A stretch of 64,000 nucleotides of DNA, taken from the NCBI RefSeq assembly GCF_014207445.1, contig NZ_JACHEM010000015.1, positions 124,001 through 188,000 of the forward strand, written 5' to 3'. This document shows, one piece after another, positions 34,313-42,689 of this stretch (position 1 is the first letter of the stretch; each line of letters starts with the position of its first letter). The translations under genes and the position numbers were made by a program. The DNA is from Streptomyces candidus. GTDB taxonomy: Bacteria; Actinomycetota; Actinomycetes; Streptomycetales; Streptomycetaceae. The notes beneath the pieces are model-generated. The model searched no databases. It worked only from the letters and a program-made list of their open reading frames with translations, and was not told the DNA's origin.

Positions 34313-34942
34313 CGCCACCTCCGGCCGCCGACGGGGTTCTCGCCGGCCCGTACCGTTCCTCCAGGCTGCCCCGACACGCACGGCGCGGCATCTCGGGCAC
34401 GCGCCCGCCCCGTGCGTGCGCCCACTGCCGCTGCTGCGCGGTGATCTGCTTCCGGAGGTGTCTTCGACGACGACGGCCGTGCGCCGTTCGGGTTGCGGCG
34501 CGCCGGTCGGCGTTGATGCCTGGTCGCTATTCCCAGAGAACTTTCTGTGGCGAGTCGGTGCAGTTCCCGTCGATCAGGGCGACTCGCGTTGCCTCGGCCG
34601 TGCACTCGTCGGCGAGGAAGGCGCTGCACCTCTCGACGGTCCCCCCTCCCCGCCTCCTTATCGGACCGTCCAACGGCGCCCGTTTACTGCGGGACGGGGG
34701 CGGTCTGCGGGGAAGTCGAGCTCCGGAGCGAATTACGGCATGAGGAGGTCAACACGCGGCGACATGCAGGGACACGAAGTGAGTGTTTTCCGTCCTCGGA
34801 GCGAGTTTCGGGAGGAGAGGGGCACACGATGGAGAGGCCGATAGCGGGAGGTACCGGCCTGGGTGTGATCTAGGTCCATAGCTGTCCTAGTTGGGCTCTA
34901 TGGTCGTTACCGCACCTGGGACCGCAAGAGAGGATGGGACCG
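34313..34942. other. 630-bp intergenic region with possible fragment
   Basis: I see no confident gene. Between about 34537 and 34670 on the minus strand a frame reads a Cys-containing stretch (CSAFLADECTAEATRVALID and then WE before a TAG) that could be a gene remnant, but no start or family is evident. Near the right end an inverted repeat CCATAG-N16-CTATGG (34876-34903) lies before the VOC gene and may be its operator. Confidence 0.3.
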
Positions 34943-35467
34943 ATGAAGCACACCGCACCCGAGGGTTACACCAGCGTGGCGCCGTGGGTGGTCACCGATG
35001 ACACCGGAGCGCTGCTCGACTTCATTACTGCCGCGTTCGATGGCGAGGAGATCGCGCGGGTACCGGTCGAGGACGGCACCATCGGCCACGGTGAGATCCG
35101 TGTCGGTGACACCGTGGTGCTCGCCTTCGACCGTCGGCCCGACTGGCCGGTGATGCCCTCATTGCTGCGTATCTACGTCCCGGACGCGGACGCCGCGATG
35201 ACTTCCGCGGTCGCGCACGGGGCGCAGGTGGTCACCAAGACCGCTGACAGCGCGTGGGGGGACCGCGGTGGCCGGGTACGGGATCCGTTCGGCAACATCT
35301 GGTGGGTGGTGAGCCGGGTGGAGGACGTCGCACCGGAACGGGCCGAGGAGCGTATGTTCGAACCGGAGTGCGCCGAGGCAATGCGTGTGGCCCAGGAGAC
35401 GCTGGATGCGGCACTGAGCGGACGGGCTTCAGGCGTGGCAAGCGCCCCGTGCCGCCCGAGCCGCTGA
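34943..35467 (+). CDS. VOC-superfamily (glyoxalase/PhnB-like) protein
   Basis: A 174-residue vicinal-oxygen-chelate protein of the PhnB/bleomycin-resistance type. Landmarks are APEGYTSVAPWVVTDDTGAL, a metal-binding-like HGEIRVGDTVV segment, DADAAMTSAVAHGAQV and the C-terminal DPFGNIWWVVS motif. Such proteins are glyoxalase, dioxygenase or antibiotic-binding folds. Start is set at 34943 because GAGAGG lies about 9 nt upstream; 34934 is an in-frame alternative. The C-terminal 40 residues are an extra helical tail. Confidence 0.9.
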   Translation: MKHTAPEGYTSVAPWVVTDDTGALLDFITAAFDGEEIARVPVEDGTIGHGEIRVGDTVVLAFDRRPDWPVMPSLLRIYVPDADAAMTSAVAHGAQVVTKTADSAWGDRGGRVRDPFGNIWWVVSRVEDVAPERAEERMFEPECAEAMRVAQETLDAALSGRASGVASAPCRPSR

Positions 35468-36018
35468 GCATTTCCTGGTTTGCAATACTGGCTGCCGGGG
35501 GGGGGCATGCCTGCGCGATGAGGAAGCCCCTGGCAGGCGAGTCCCCGGCGGAGATCGCTCGCACCTGCCAGGAAGTTCGCGCGGTTGCCCGGCCGTCGGA
35601 CCGAGGGGTGCCCGCCTCCGCGCGCGTTCGTTGCACTCGTGGACCCCGCAAACATGACAGCGGCGCCCGGATTGCCGACAGTCTCGGTACCTCCGTCGAC
35701 ACCGCCGCCCACTGCTGAACCTCTGCCATCGGCACTCTGCTCGCCGAACGGGGGCCTGCCCGTCGAAGGCCACAGCTCGCGACCAGGCGCATCTTCCGCA
35801 GAGCCCGGCGCAGCCCGCCTGAATGATGCGCACCCCCCGGCCGTTCTCGCCCTGACGGGCAACCCTGGGCGCCCCGTAGTTCTTCACGCGTTTCAACGCC
35901 GTCGCGGAGAGTTTCACGCCAATTTGCGTCCCGCTCGCGGACAGAGGTATAGACCAATGATATACATGCGCCTGGTGCTCGTCCGAGCGCTCTCCGTCAC
36001 CACGCCCAGCGAGGACCA
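35468..36018. other. Gene-poor 550-bp region
   Basis: No supported gene. It contains a run of nine G (35497-35505), a 9-bp inverted repeat CCTGGCAGG/CCTGCCAGG (about 35530-35575) and, near its right end, the operator-like repeat before the GntR gene. A frame across 35620-35717 reads RIADSLGTSVDTAAHC, which recalls a helix-turn-helix of IS630-type transposases but is too short to call. Confidence 0.3.
35947..35965. promoter_or_regulatory. Candidate operator upstream of the GntR regulator gene
   Basis: GTATA-N9-TATAC, an AT-rich inverted repeat 54 bp before the GntR/UTRA gene. Size and location suit autoregulation. Binding is inferred. Confidence 0.4.
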
Positions 36019-36795
36019 GTGACCTTGGCTGCACACGCCGACGCTTCGCGTCTTCCGATCTACCTGCGGGTCGCCGCGCAGATCCACGAGGAGCTGACGT
36101 TACGTCACGTGCCGCCCGGAGAACGGCTGCCCAGCGAACGATCCCTCGCGGCCGCCCACCGGGCCAGCCGCGAGACGATCCGCCAGGCCCTGCACCACCT
36201 GCGTGAACAGGGCATCGTGGCCACGGACAGGAGCGGCTCGTACGTGCTCCCGGCCGACGACCGTCCTGCGGTGCCGCGCTCGGACGCCACTCCGGTCTTC
36301 CCCGGAGGTGTCGTCGCCGAAGCGCTCGCGACGGCGTGCAGCGCGGAACTTCTTTTCCGGCCCGCACCAACGGACATCGCCCGCGTTCTGGGGCTGACGA
36401 GCGGTGTGCGCACCCTCGTGCACCGGCAGCAGGTCACCGGACCGGCCGGCGACCTCATCCAGCGGGCCACCACGTATTTCTCCCGTACGGCGCTGGAGGA
36501 GATCCCCCAACTAGCCCGCCGGGGGCGCAACATGCGCCGGCGCTTCAAGCCGGACCTGCGCCGTCTCTACCAGTGGATGGACGAAGCCGGACTGCGGCCC
36601 GTCTGCGAGGAGACCCTCACCGTGACCCCGCCCCCGGCGCGTGCCGCCGGGACCGCGGACCTCCGGGTCCGCCGCATCGTGAGCGACCAGCTCGATCGCC
36701 CGCTGGAGGTCACCGACCTGACCATCACCGCCGGGTCGGGAAGCCTGAACTACCGCTTCTCGTTGGCGGTCGCCCCCGCACTGGCGGCGCGGTAG
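36019..36795 (+). CDS. GntR/HutC-family transcriptional regulator with UTRA domain
   Basis: A 258-residue regulator. The N-terminal winged helix (about 12-78) has LPIYLRVAAQIHEELTL, PPGERLPSERSLA and SRETIRQALHHL, and the C-terminal UTRA ligand-binding domain (about 95-250) contains TTYFSRTALEEIPQL and LEVTDLTITAGSGSLNY. HutC-type regulators sense sugars, amino acids or histidine derivatives. GTG start at 36019 with AGGA 5 nt upstream. Codon 28 is TTA (36100-36102), so full expression should depend on the bldA tRNA. No obvious catabolic target is adjacent. Confidence 0.9.
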   Translation: MTLAAHADASRLPIYLRVAAQIHEELTLRHVPPGERLPSERSLAAAHRASRETIRQALHHLREQGIVATDRSGSYVLPADDRPAVPRSDATPVFPGGVVAEALATACSAELLFRPAPTDIARVLGLTSGVRTLVHRQQVTGPAGDLIQRATTYFSRTALEEIPQLARRGRNMRRRFKPDLRRLYQWMDEAGLRPVCEETLTVTPPPARAAGTADLRVRRIVSDQLDRPLEVTDLTITAGSGSLNYRFSLAVAPALAAR

Positions 36796-36934
36796 GGCAA
36801 CGCGGGGGCGGGGGCGGAGCGTCAGGAATCCGGTACGCACCCTCTCCGCCAGTCTCTTGGGATCTGCCTGCTCGCTCGGAAGGCTCTGGTGCCGGGGGTT
36901 CCTGCGAGGGAGAGGGCCTTGAGGGTACGCGCGG

Positions 36935-37629
36935 CCGGGCATCGCGCAGTGAAATCTGCACCCTCAAGCCGGGGCAGACACCCAACTCCGACAAGTTGAT
37001 GTCGGCCGTCGACTGGTCCTCGGCCGCCGACTTCGAGGGCCTGGAGGACAACTTCGTGTCCCGGGCGACCGGCAACATCAAGGTCCCGCAGAACGGTACT
37101 TACGCCTTCCGGCTGATCAGCGACGACGGCTCGCGCCTGAGCGTCGGCGAACGGACCGTCATCGAGCACGACGGCCTGCACGGCCCCGAACCCAAGGACG
37201 GTTCGATCGACCTGGTGGCCGGCTATCAGCCGCTGCTTATCGAGCACTTCGAGCGTTCGGGCACGGGTCGTCCACGTGCGCTCACCCCGTTCCTTCAGTT
37301 CGACCGACGGTGCACAGCTGTGGAGCACCGAGGTGTGGTACACGCTGAACCAGCTGCCGGGTACGGCATCCAGCCAGGGTGAGGTGAAGGGCGTCAACGG
37401 CAAGTGCCTGGACGTCGACGGCTCCCAGACCGCCGACGGCACGAAGGTCCAGCTGTGGACCTGCAACGGCTCCGGCGCCCAGGCCTGGCAGCCTCAGGCC
37501 AACGGCTCGGTACGCAATCCGCAGACGGGCAAATGCCTCGACGCATCCGGCGGCACCTGGAACGACGGAACCCCCGTCCACCTGTGGACCTGTCACACCG
37601 GACCCAACCAGAAATGGACCCTGCCGTGA
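36935..37629 (+). pseudogene. PA14-ricin B lectin protein remnant, truncated and frameshifted
   Basis: From about 36947 one frame reads a PA14-like sequence (TLKPGQTPNSDKLMSAVDWS, then TYAFRLISDDGSRLSVG, then LLIEHFERSG). After about 37262 coding passes to another frame and continues into a complete ricin B-type lectin domain (GEVKGVNGKCLDVDGS, QLWTCNGSGAQAWQPQ, GKCLDASGG, HLWTCHTGPNQKWTLP) ending at 37629. The catalytic part and signal peptide that such secreted sugar-active proteins carry upstream are gone. It is a decayed extracellular carbohydrate-binding enzyme. Confidence 0.75.
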
Positions 37630-37881
37630 CGCCGCCGACGGCGCGCACGGCTTGACGCGAGGGTCATGGCGGCGGGGGCCGGGGCTACTACCGGCTCTCG
37701 CCCGTAGCCGGGACCCCGCTGCCCTCCGGCGGATCAGCACAGCACGGTCGACGGACAAGGTCGACGGGCAGATCGTGCGAGCTCAGCGGCGCGCCTCGGG
37801 TGCCTCCTGCAGAGGGGCACGCCGACGCGGGCCGCTGAGGGGCGCGGCTGTGGCCGCAGGCATGCGTGCGCGGGGCGCGCT
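37630..37881. other. Noncoding stretch
   Basis: About 250 bp between the lectin remnant and the small frame at 37882 in which I see no gene, repeat or RNA. Confidence 0.4.
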
Positions 37882-38103
37882 TCACCCTTTTCGGCGGAAG
37901 GCGGTGTCCCGTCTGCCTTTCGGCGGGAACCGGGTGGCGCAGATCATGACTCCGGAGGAGACCGCGGAGGCACTGAACGCGATCACGAGGCAGGCGGCGG
38001 GCGGGAGTTGGGTGAGTGCCTGGCGGGCGCGGCGCAGGCGGACGGAGAAGTCGCTCGCGGAGCCGCCGGTGCGCCCCGCCCGGACGTCGGCGCGGATCAG
38101 CAC
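37882..38103 (-). CDS. Possible 73-aa protein overlapping the winged-helix regulator
   Basis: A GTG at 38103 overlaps the TGC-TGA end of the winged-helix gene (stop at 38097-38099), and the frame runs 73 codons to 37882. The product has a helical ASDFSVRLRRARQALTQLP segment, a hydrophobic stretch (CLVIAFSASAVSSGVMIC) and a basic tail. There is no ribosome binding site, so translation would need coupling. No family is recognised. Confidence 0.35.
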   Translation of the reverse strand: MLIRADVRAGRTGGSASDFSVRLRRARQALTQLPPAACLVIAFSASAVSSGVMICATRFPPKGRRDTAFRRKG

Positions 38104-38624
38104 GCGACGTAGCGGTAGCCGACGCCGCGGACCGTTTCTATGGCCTTGCGGTACGGGGAGCCCAGCTTCCGCCGCAGGCGGGCGATGTGGACGTCGATGG
38201 TCCTGTGGTCCGCGGAAACGGGGGAGGACCACAGCGCGGAGTACAGCATCTCGCGGGTGTGCACCCGCAGAGGGTGGGCGACGAGATGTGCGAACAGGTC
38301 GAACTCCAGCCGGGTGAAGTGAAGTCGGCGTCCGGCCACCGTGACGGTGCGGGAGTCGGTGTTCACCTGGACCTGCTGCGCGCCGGCCGGTACCGGGGGA
38401 GCGTCCGGCGACTCCGCGTCCATGGGCACGAGAACGAGGTACCCCGTCAGGAAAGGCCTGCCCTGCGGGGCCGGGAGCGCGGAGGGCGGAAGTGCGAACC
38501 ACGAGGCATGAGCCAGCTCACGCCACGGGGCCGGCGGGCCTTCCGCCCGCCGCAATGCGGGGAACCCCGTTCCGCGGGAGAAGCCGGGACCGGGCGTACG
38601 GGTAATGCTCACGAGAAGTCGCAT
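38097..38624 (-). CDS. Winged-helix (OmpR/PhoB-type) DNA-binding protein without receiver domain
   Basis: A 175-residue protein whose C-terminal 95 residues form a complete OmpR/PhoB-type winged helix (LHFTRLEFDLFAHLVAHPLR, HTREMLYSALW, TIDVHIARLRRKLG, ETVRGVGYRYV). The N-terminal 75 residues are not a phospho-acceptor domain; they include an LTGYLVLVPMD segment found in stand-alone streptomycete regulators of this kind. It probably acts as a DNA-binding protein without a partner kinase. It may be co-transcribed with the small frame at 37882. Confidence 0.85.
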   Translation of the reverse strand: MRLLVSITRTPGPGFSRGTGFPALRRAEGPPAPWRELAHASWFALPPSALPAPQGRPFLTGYLVLVPMDAESPDAPPVPAGAQQVQVNTDSRTVTVAGRRLHFTRLEFDLFAHLVAHPLRVHTREMLYSALWSSPVSADHRTIDVHIARLRRKLGSPYRKAIETVRGVGYRYVAC

Positions 38625-39197
38625 CCTCTCTCGGGGCCGCGGCGCCTCGCGTACACGCCGCTCCGCGACCGCACGTGGCGGGTGTTGTCCGTCCTGCGCC
38701 CGATCGACACTACCGGTGACCGATCGCGATCGGAATGTAACTTCCGGAAGGTGGGATTCTATGGCTGGATTGTGTCGTGCGACCCCGGGTAACGCCTCGT
38801 CGGCCTGCGCGTCGCGGCGCGCCCGGACCCTTTACGGAGCCGCGCGCCACCTGGAGACAACGGCTGCGCGAAATTCGTGATGTTCCGTCAGTTGCCGTGC
38901 TGCCGCGCCCTTTTGCGTCTGCGGCGAACCGGAGGCGCCCGAGGTGGCCGGCCGCCCACCGGCGAGCGCCCTACTGGCGCAGCGCGAACTCCGGGTCGTT
39001 GAGGGGCGCACGCAGCACTGCTTCCGTGGACTTCGGCCCTGTCCCGCGAAGTGGAACGCCAGCCGGTGCCGCCGTTCCTTTCCTCGGGCATTCGGAAGCA
39101 GACGGTGTTCCCGTGGAAGAGCTCGTCCAGGGGCACCGCAGCACTGGAGGAGGTGCCGGCCTCGACAGGGTCGCGGCGATCGGGGATGCTTCGCGCG
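38625..39197. other. 570-bp intergenic region with a possible 39-aa ORF
   Basis: No recognised gene. An ATG at 38761 with GGAAGGTGGG about 8 nt upstream opens a 39-codon frame ending at 38880, encoding an Arg/Ala-rich peptide with no family. A CGATCGCGATCG palindrome lies near 38723. Otherwise nothing is seen. Confidence 0.3.
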
Positions 39198-39704
39198 ATG
39201 ACCAGAATCAATGACACACCCCCCGCGTGGGACGACCGCACCCAGCTCGCTACGTTTCTCGACTACGCACGTGGCACCGCCCGCGCCAAGTGCGAAGGCG
39301 TCTCTCAGGAGAACGCGCGCAGGGCTCTCCTGCCGGGCTCACCGCTGATGACCATGAGCGGTGTGATCAACCACCTCCGCTGGGTCGAGTACTACTGGTT
39401 CCAAGTGGTCTTCCTCGGCGAGGAAGACCGGGCCCCCATGACGGACGAGGACCCCGACCGCGAGATGCGTATCGCCGTCGACTTCCCCCTCACGCAGTTG
39501 CTCGACGAATACACCGAACAGAGCAGCCGCTACCGCGAACTGGTCGCCGGGAGCGACCTGGAGAAGCAGGCTCAGCGAACCATCCGCAACGGCGTCCACG
39601 TCGACTTGCGCTGGATAATGCACCACCTCACCGAGGAGACGGCCCGCCACAACGGCCACCTGGACATCCTGCGCGAGATGCTCGACGGCACAACCGGCTA
39701 CTAG
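39198..39704 (+). CDS. DinB/DUF664-family protein
   Basis: A 168-residue four-helix-bundle protein of the DinB/DUF664 (mycothiol-dependent enzyme-like) family. It shows the family start WDDRTQLATFLDYARGTARAK, a metal His in VINHLRWVEYYWF, and the C-terminal IMHHLTEETARHNGHLDILRE segment with three metal-binding His. Members are mycothiol- or metal-dependent transferases or isomerases, most uncharacterised. Start is ATG 39198; an ATG at 39186 in frame is possible. Single gene. Confidence 0.92.
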   Translation: MTRINDTPPAWDDRTQLATFLDYARGTARAKCEGVSQENARRALLPGSPLMTMSGVINHLRWVEYYWFQVVFLGEEDRAPMTDEDPDREMRIAVDFPLTQLLDEYTEQSSRYRELVAGSDLEKQAQRTIRNGVHVDLRWIMHHLTEETARHNGHLDILREMLDGTTGY

Positions 39705-39804
39705 ATTCGGCGGAGATCACCGGCGGGGCCGGAGTCGGAGCGACGCGAGGGTGCCGGTGCCGCGAAAGAGGTAGCCGCGCTTGCCGGACCCTGCGCCCGC
39801 GTGA

Positions 39805-40092
39805 GCCTGGGATCCCGGCCCAGCTCGGTGCCCTGCCGCTCAGCCCCGAAACGATCCAGCGTCCGGCCGCAGCGGCCGAGACCAACCCCGGAAGCTGCTG
39901 ATTGCCCTCGTCGGGATCCATGCGCTCTACCCGCACCAGGCCCGAGCGCTGCCCCGGACCGGCGCTGACCCGCAGCACCTGTGCGCGGTGTGCAACATCA
40001 CTCCGGAGACCGGACTCCGGCACACCCGCTTCTTCCACCCCGGCCCCACGGACAGCCACGACGTATCCGGCTGCAACGTGGAAACATCGTGA
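39805..40092 (+). pseudogene. Fragment encoding a Cys/His-rich segment, no start codon
   Basis: The frame opens after a TGA at 39802 and has no ATG, GTG or TTG start, but from about 39900 it looks coding: LLIALVGIHALYPHQARALP, then HLCAVCNITPETGLRHTRFF and a stop at 40090. CxxC with following His residues suggests a zinc finger. The stop overlaps a GTG that opens the next small frame, as in coupled genes of actinomycete integrative elements. I do not recognise the family. Confidence 0.35.
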
Positions 40093-40253
40093 CCGACCTC
40101 CACGCTCACCTGCTCGCCGCCCTCGCCGGGATCGGCGGTGAGCTGGAGCTCCCAGCTACCCGTAACGGGCACTTCGGGGGCGCGGTCATCCTGGAAGGCT
40201 GCGCGGTCAGCGCCGGCCGCCGCCGACGCGGCGGTCGTCCGCCAGTCCGGTGA
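40089..40253 (+). CDS. 54-aa small ORF coupled to the upstream fragment
   Basis: GTG 40089 overlaps the stop of the preceding frame and reads 54 residues (HLLAALAGIGGELELPATRN then HFGGAVILEGCAVSAG and a basic tail). The beta-like core looks coding; no function is recognised. It overlaps the convergent gene at 40207 by 47 bp. Confidence 0.35.
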   Translation: MTDLHAHLLAALAGIGGELELPATRNGHFGGAVILEGCAVSAGRRRRGGRPPVR

Positions 40254-40596
40254 GCGGGCCGAACTCGCAGGCAAGCTGGCTCCACGTCAGAACCTCGCCA
40301 CAGCGGGCCGGGAACTCCTTCGGGTTGAACTCGGGCATGGTCCAGGTGCCAGTGCCCCGGTCCCGCAGCCACAGGTCCCCGTCACCGTCGACCACAGTCG
40401 GCGGGACCGGTACGGGCTCGGCCTGATCGGTGGGCTCCCAGGTGACCCGGCCCGGGTGGGAAGCCCGGCGCAGCTCGGTGGTGGCCAGCCGCGCGGCCAA
40501 GTCACGGGTGGACTCATCGGCCTCCTTGACCGACGCGAGTCGGAACGCGTCGTCAAGTACGGGCAGGGCTGGATTCTTGCTGCGCTTCGAACTCAT
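40207..40596 (-). CDS. Hypothetical protein, 129 aa
   Basis: A 129-residue soluble protein starting at ATG 40596 with GGAGGTAG 6 nt upstream. It has a basic Ser/Lys start, a helical LDDAFRLASVKEADESTRDL segment, and a Trp-containing acidic C-terminal half (LWLRDRGTGTWTMPEFNP). Proteins like this occur near integrative-element genes in streptomycetes, but that is an impression only. Function unknown. Confidence 0.6.
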   Translation of the reverse strand: MSSKRSKNPALPVLDDAFRLASVKEADESTRDLAARLATTELRRASHPGRVTWEPTDQAEPVPVPPTVVDGDGDLWLRDRGTGTWTMPEFNPKEFPARCGEVLTWSQLACEFGPLTGLADDRRVGGGRR

Positions 40597-41039
40597 ACGC
40601 TGACTACCTCCGGTAGGGGGCGTCACATCCGTTATGGCACCCCGCAGAGGAATACGGTAACCGAGGCGGGAGCCGGGCGGGCTACGGCCACTGTCCAGCG
40701 GAGGCGCTGGCACACCGTGCGGTGGGGGTAGGCGGTGAGCTGGTCCTGAGGCTGGCCCAACCCGTGGTGGTACGCGTCGGCGTCGGAGCGTGGAGATTTT
40801 TGGACCCGGTGCAGGCGGGGGGCTGCGCTCAAATCCTCCCTACCCTGAACCGGCCATCCACCCGGTTCGCGAAACAGCCGTTCGCCAACCCGTCACGACG
40901 TGGGACGGGTTCTCGCACCGGTGGCGCAGATCGCAGGCAGGCGGCTGACCGAGCTCTGGTGGACGTGTTCGCAGAGTGGTAGCACTGCGTGCCCGAAGGC
41001 CACCGCGCTGGAGAAAGGTCACACGATGCGCCGTGACCA
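40597..41039. other. 440-bp intergenic region, nothing recognised
   Basis: No gene, RNA or strong repeat seen between the 129-aa gene and the CcdA-like gene. A possible promoter for the 129-aa gene would lie at its left edge. Confidence 0.4.
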
Positions 41040-41930
41040 TCAGTCGTTATGTCCGGAAACTGAGGTCGGCCCGGTCTGGGTACGAGAGGAGCGGCGCGCT
41101 CGCAGGCGACGGATCACCCAGGCTGTCAGGAGCAGAAGGCCCAGGAGCACGGCGATCACGGCGGGCCCGGCACTGTCCAGGGTGTGCGCGAGTGCCCGCT
41201 GCACGGCCCCGGCTCCGTCGATGACAGGGTCGGTGGTGGCGGGGTCGCGCTGGACACGGATCTCGTACCAGCCGTAGTACGCGACGTACAGGCCGACGAG
41301 GAGGAGGAGTCCGCCGCCGATACGGGGCGCGAGCGCGCCGGCGCGGCGCAGGTGGCCCACGGCGGTGCTGCGGGTGAGGGCGACGGTGAGAGACGCGACG
41401 CCCACGATCAGACCCATGCCTACCGCGTACGCGGCGAACAGGATGATGCCCTGACCCGTGGAGCCGCTGCGGAACGCGGAGACGACGATGGCGAGGAACG
41501 GCGCGATGGTGCAGCCCAGGGACGCGGTGGCGTACGCCATACCGAACAGGGCCATCGAAGGGACGGAGCGGGTGACCGTGGGTGCGCGTCGGACTTTCGG
41601 CATCAGGGCGGGCAGCCGGCGGCCGACGAGCAACCATGCTCCGGCCGCGCCCATCAGGATGCCGAACGTGATGGTGAACCAGGGCAGATGTTCCTGGACC
41701 TGTCCGGCGACGGGCTGGATGGCCAGGCCGAATATGCCGAAGAGGGCGGCGAAGCCGACGGTGATCGAAATGGTCGCGGTCAGGGCCCGGCCGACGGCGA
41801 CGGCGCGGGTGGGGCTGTCGTCGCCGAGGACGAGGAGGGACAGGTAGGCGGGGAGCAGGGCGAAGCCGCACGGGTTGACGGCGGCGAGTATGCCCGCGGT
41901 GAGCGCGAGGGCGAGTGGCAGGTCGGACAT
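41040..41930 (-). CDS. CcdA/DsbD-type membrane thiol-redox transporter
   Basis: A 296-residue polytopic membrane protein of the CcdA/DsbD transmembrane family, which carries reducing power from cytoplasmic thioredoxin to the outside. The two redox Cys are in NPCGFALLPAYL (TM1) and ASLGCTIAPFLA (TM4), with about six to seven hydrophobic segments. It lies 7 bp downstream of the TlpA-like lipoprotein gene, forming the usual redox pair. Likely clients are cytochrome c or oxidised secreted proteins. Confidence 0.93.
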   Translation of the reverse strand: MSDLPLALALTAGILAAVNPCGFALLPAYLSLLVLGDDSPTRAVAVGRALTATISITVGFAALFGIFGLAIQPVAGQVQEHLPWFTITFGILMGAAGAWLLVGRRLPALMPKVRRAPTVTRSVPSMALFGMAYATASLGCTIAPFLAIVVSAFRSGSTGQGIILFAAYAVGMGLIVGVASLTVALTRSTAVGHLRRAGALAPRIGGGLLLLVGLYVAYYGWYEIRVQRDPATTDPVIDGAGAVQRALAHTLDSAGPAVIAVLLGLLLLTAWVIRRLRARRSSRTQTGPTSVSGHND

Positions 41931-41936
41931 CGTGGT

Positions 41937-42524
41937 TCAGCCGGTCAGTCCGGCGACCTTCTCGGCCAGCCCCTTGCCCCCGGGCAGGACCCCTTCGTAG
42001 ACGGTCCTGCCGTCTTTGTCGAGGATGACGTAGCGGCTCTGCTCGGTGACCTTGAACCGCTTCCAGAGCTCGCCCGTCTCGTCGGACAGCTGGGGGAATC
42101 CGTCGGTCCCCGTGTCGGCGACGAAGTCCTTCATGGCGGTGTTCTTGTCCAGCCCCGCCACGCCGACGACATTGGCCTTGCCCGCGTGGTCGGCTGCGAC
42201 CTTCGCGGTCTCGGCGGCCTGGGCCTTGCACTTGGGGCACCAGGGTGCCCAGAACCACAGCACGGCCGGCTTGCCCGCAAGCGTCTCGCCGTTGAAGGGC
42301 GTGCCGTCCACCGTGGTCGCGGTGAACCGAAGCGCCTGTGGCACCGCGGGTCCGGCGGTTGTGGTGTCGCCCGAGTCGGGGGAGGCGGACGGCTGTGCCG
42401 GGGACGAGGCATTCGAGGGCGAGGTGCCCGCTGCCGCGTCCTCGGCGCCACTGCCGGCACCACATGCGGTGAGGGTGAACAGGGCGGCGGCGAGGGCTGC
42501 TGGGAGGACGGTGCGGGCGCGCAT
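41937..42524 (-). CDS. TlpA-like thioredoxin-fold lipoprotein
   Basis: A 195-residue lipoprotein: lipobox LTAC at about 18-21, Ser/Thr/Pro/Ala-rich spacer to about 60, then a thioredoxin fold with WAPWCPKCK active site (about residues 92-100) and the conserved cis-Pro region (FPQLSDETGE). It is an extracytoplasmic thiol reductase that would receive electrons from the CcdA-like protein encoded 7 bp downstream. The start ATG is at 42524. A MerR-type regulator gene is 165 bp upstream on the same strand. Confidence 0.93.
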   Translation of the reverse strand: MRARTVLPAALAAALFTLTACGAGSGAEDAAAGTSPSNASSPAQPSASPDSGDTTTAGPAVPQALRFTATTVDGTPFNGETLAGKPAVLWFWAPWCPKCKAQAAETAKVAADHAGKANVVGVAGLDKNTAMKDFVADTGTDGFPQLSDETGELWKRFKVTEQSRYVILDKDGRTVYEGVLPGGKGLAEKVAGLTG

Positions 42525-42689
42525 GGAAGTCTCCTGTGTGCTGGGGATGAGTGTGACAGTAGATCCTCCGCTCCGACCGGGACGGTGGGGTGCTCTTACG
42601 GTTTGATGACGTCAGGTGCCGAGCCGGGCCGACCAGAGGCGCCTCGAAGCCCGCGCCAATGCCGACGGGGCACGACTGGCGCCGGCAGC

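Noticed and set aside
34537..34680. Minus-strand Cys-containing frame ending in a TAG
   Set aside because: No start codon with a ribosome binding site, no family, under 50 codons.
34744..34873. Small plus-strand frames before the VOC gene, including a 14-codon one with a good ribosome binding site
   Set aside because: Too short and without coding character to separate from chance; not listed as genes.
35497..35505. Run of nine G as a phase-variable tract
   Set aside because: It lies outside any supported gene or promoter, so no switching role can be argued.
35600..35717. Short stretch resembling an IS630 transposase helix-turn-helix
   Set aside because: Only about 16 residues fit, with no DDE domain or terminal repeats, so no mobile element is called.
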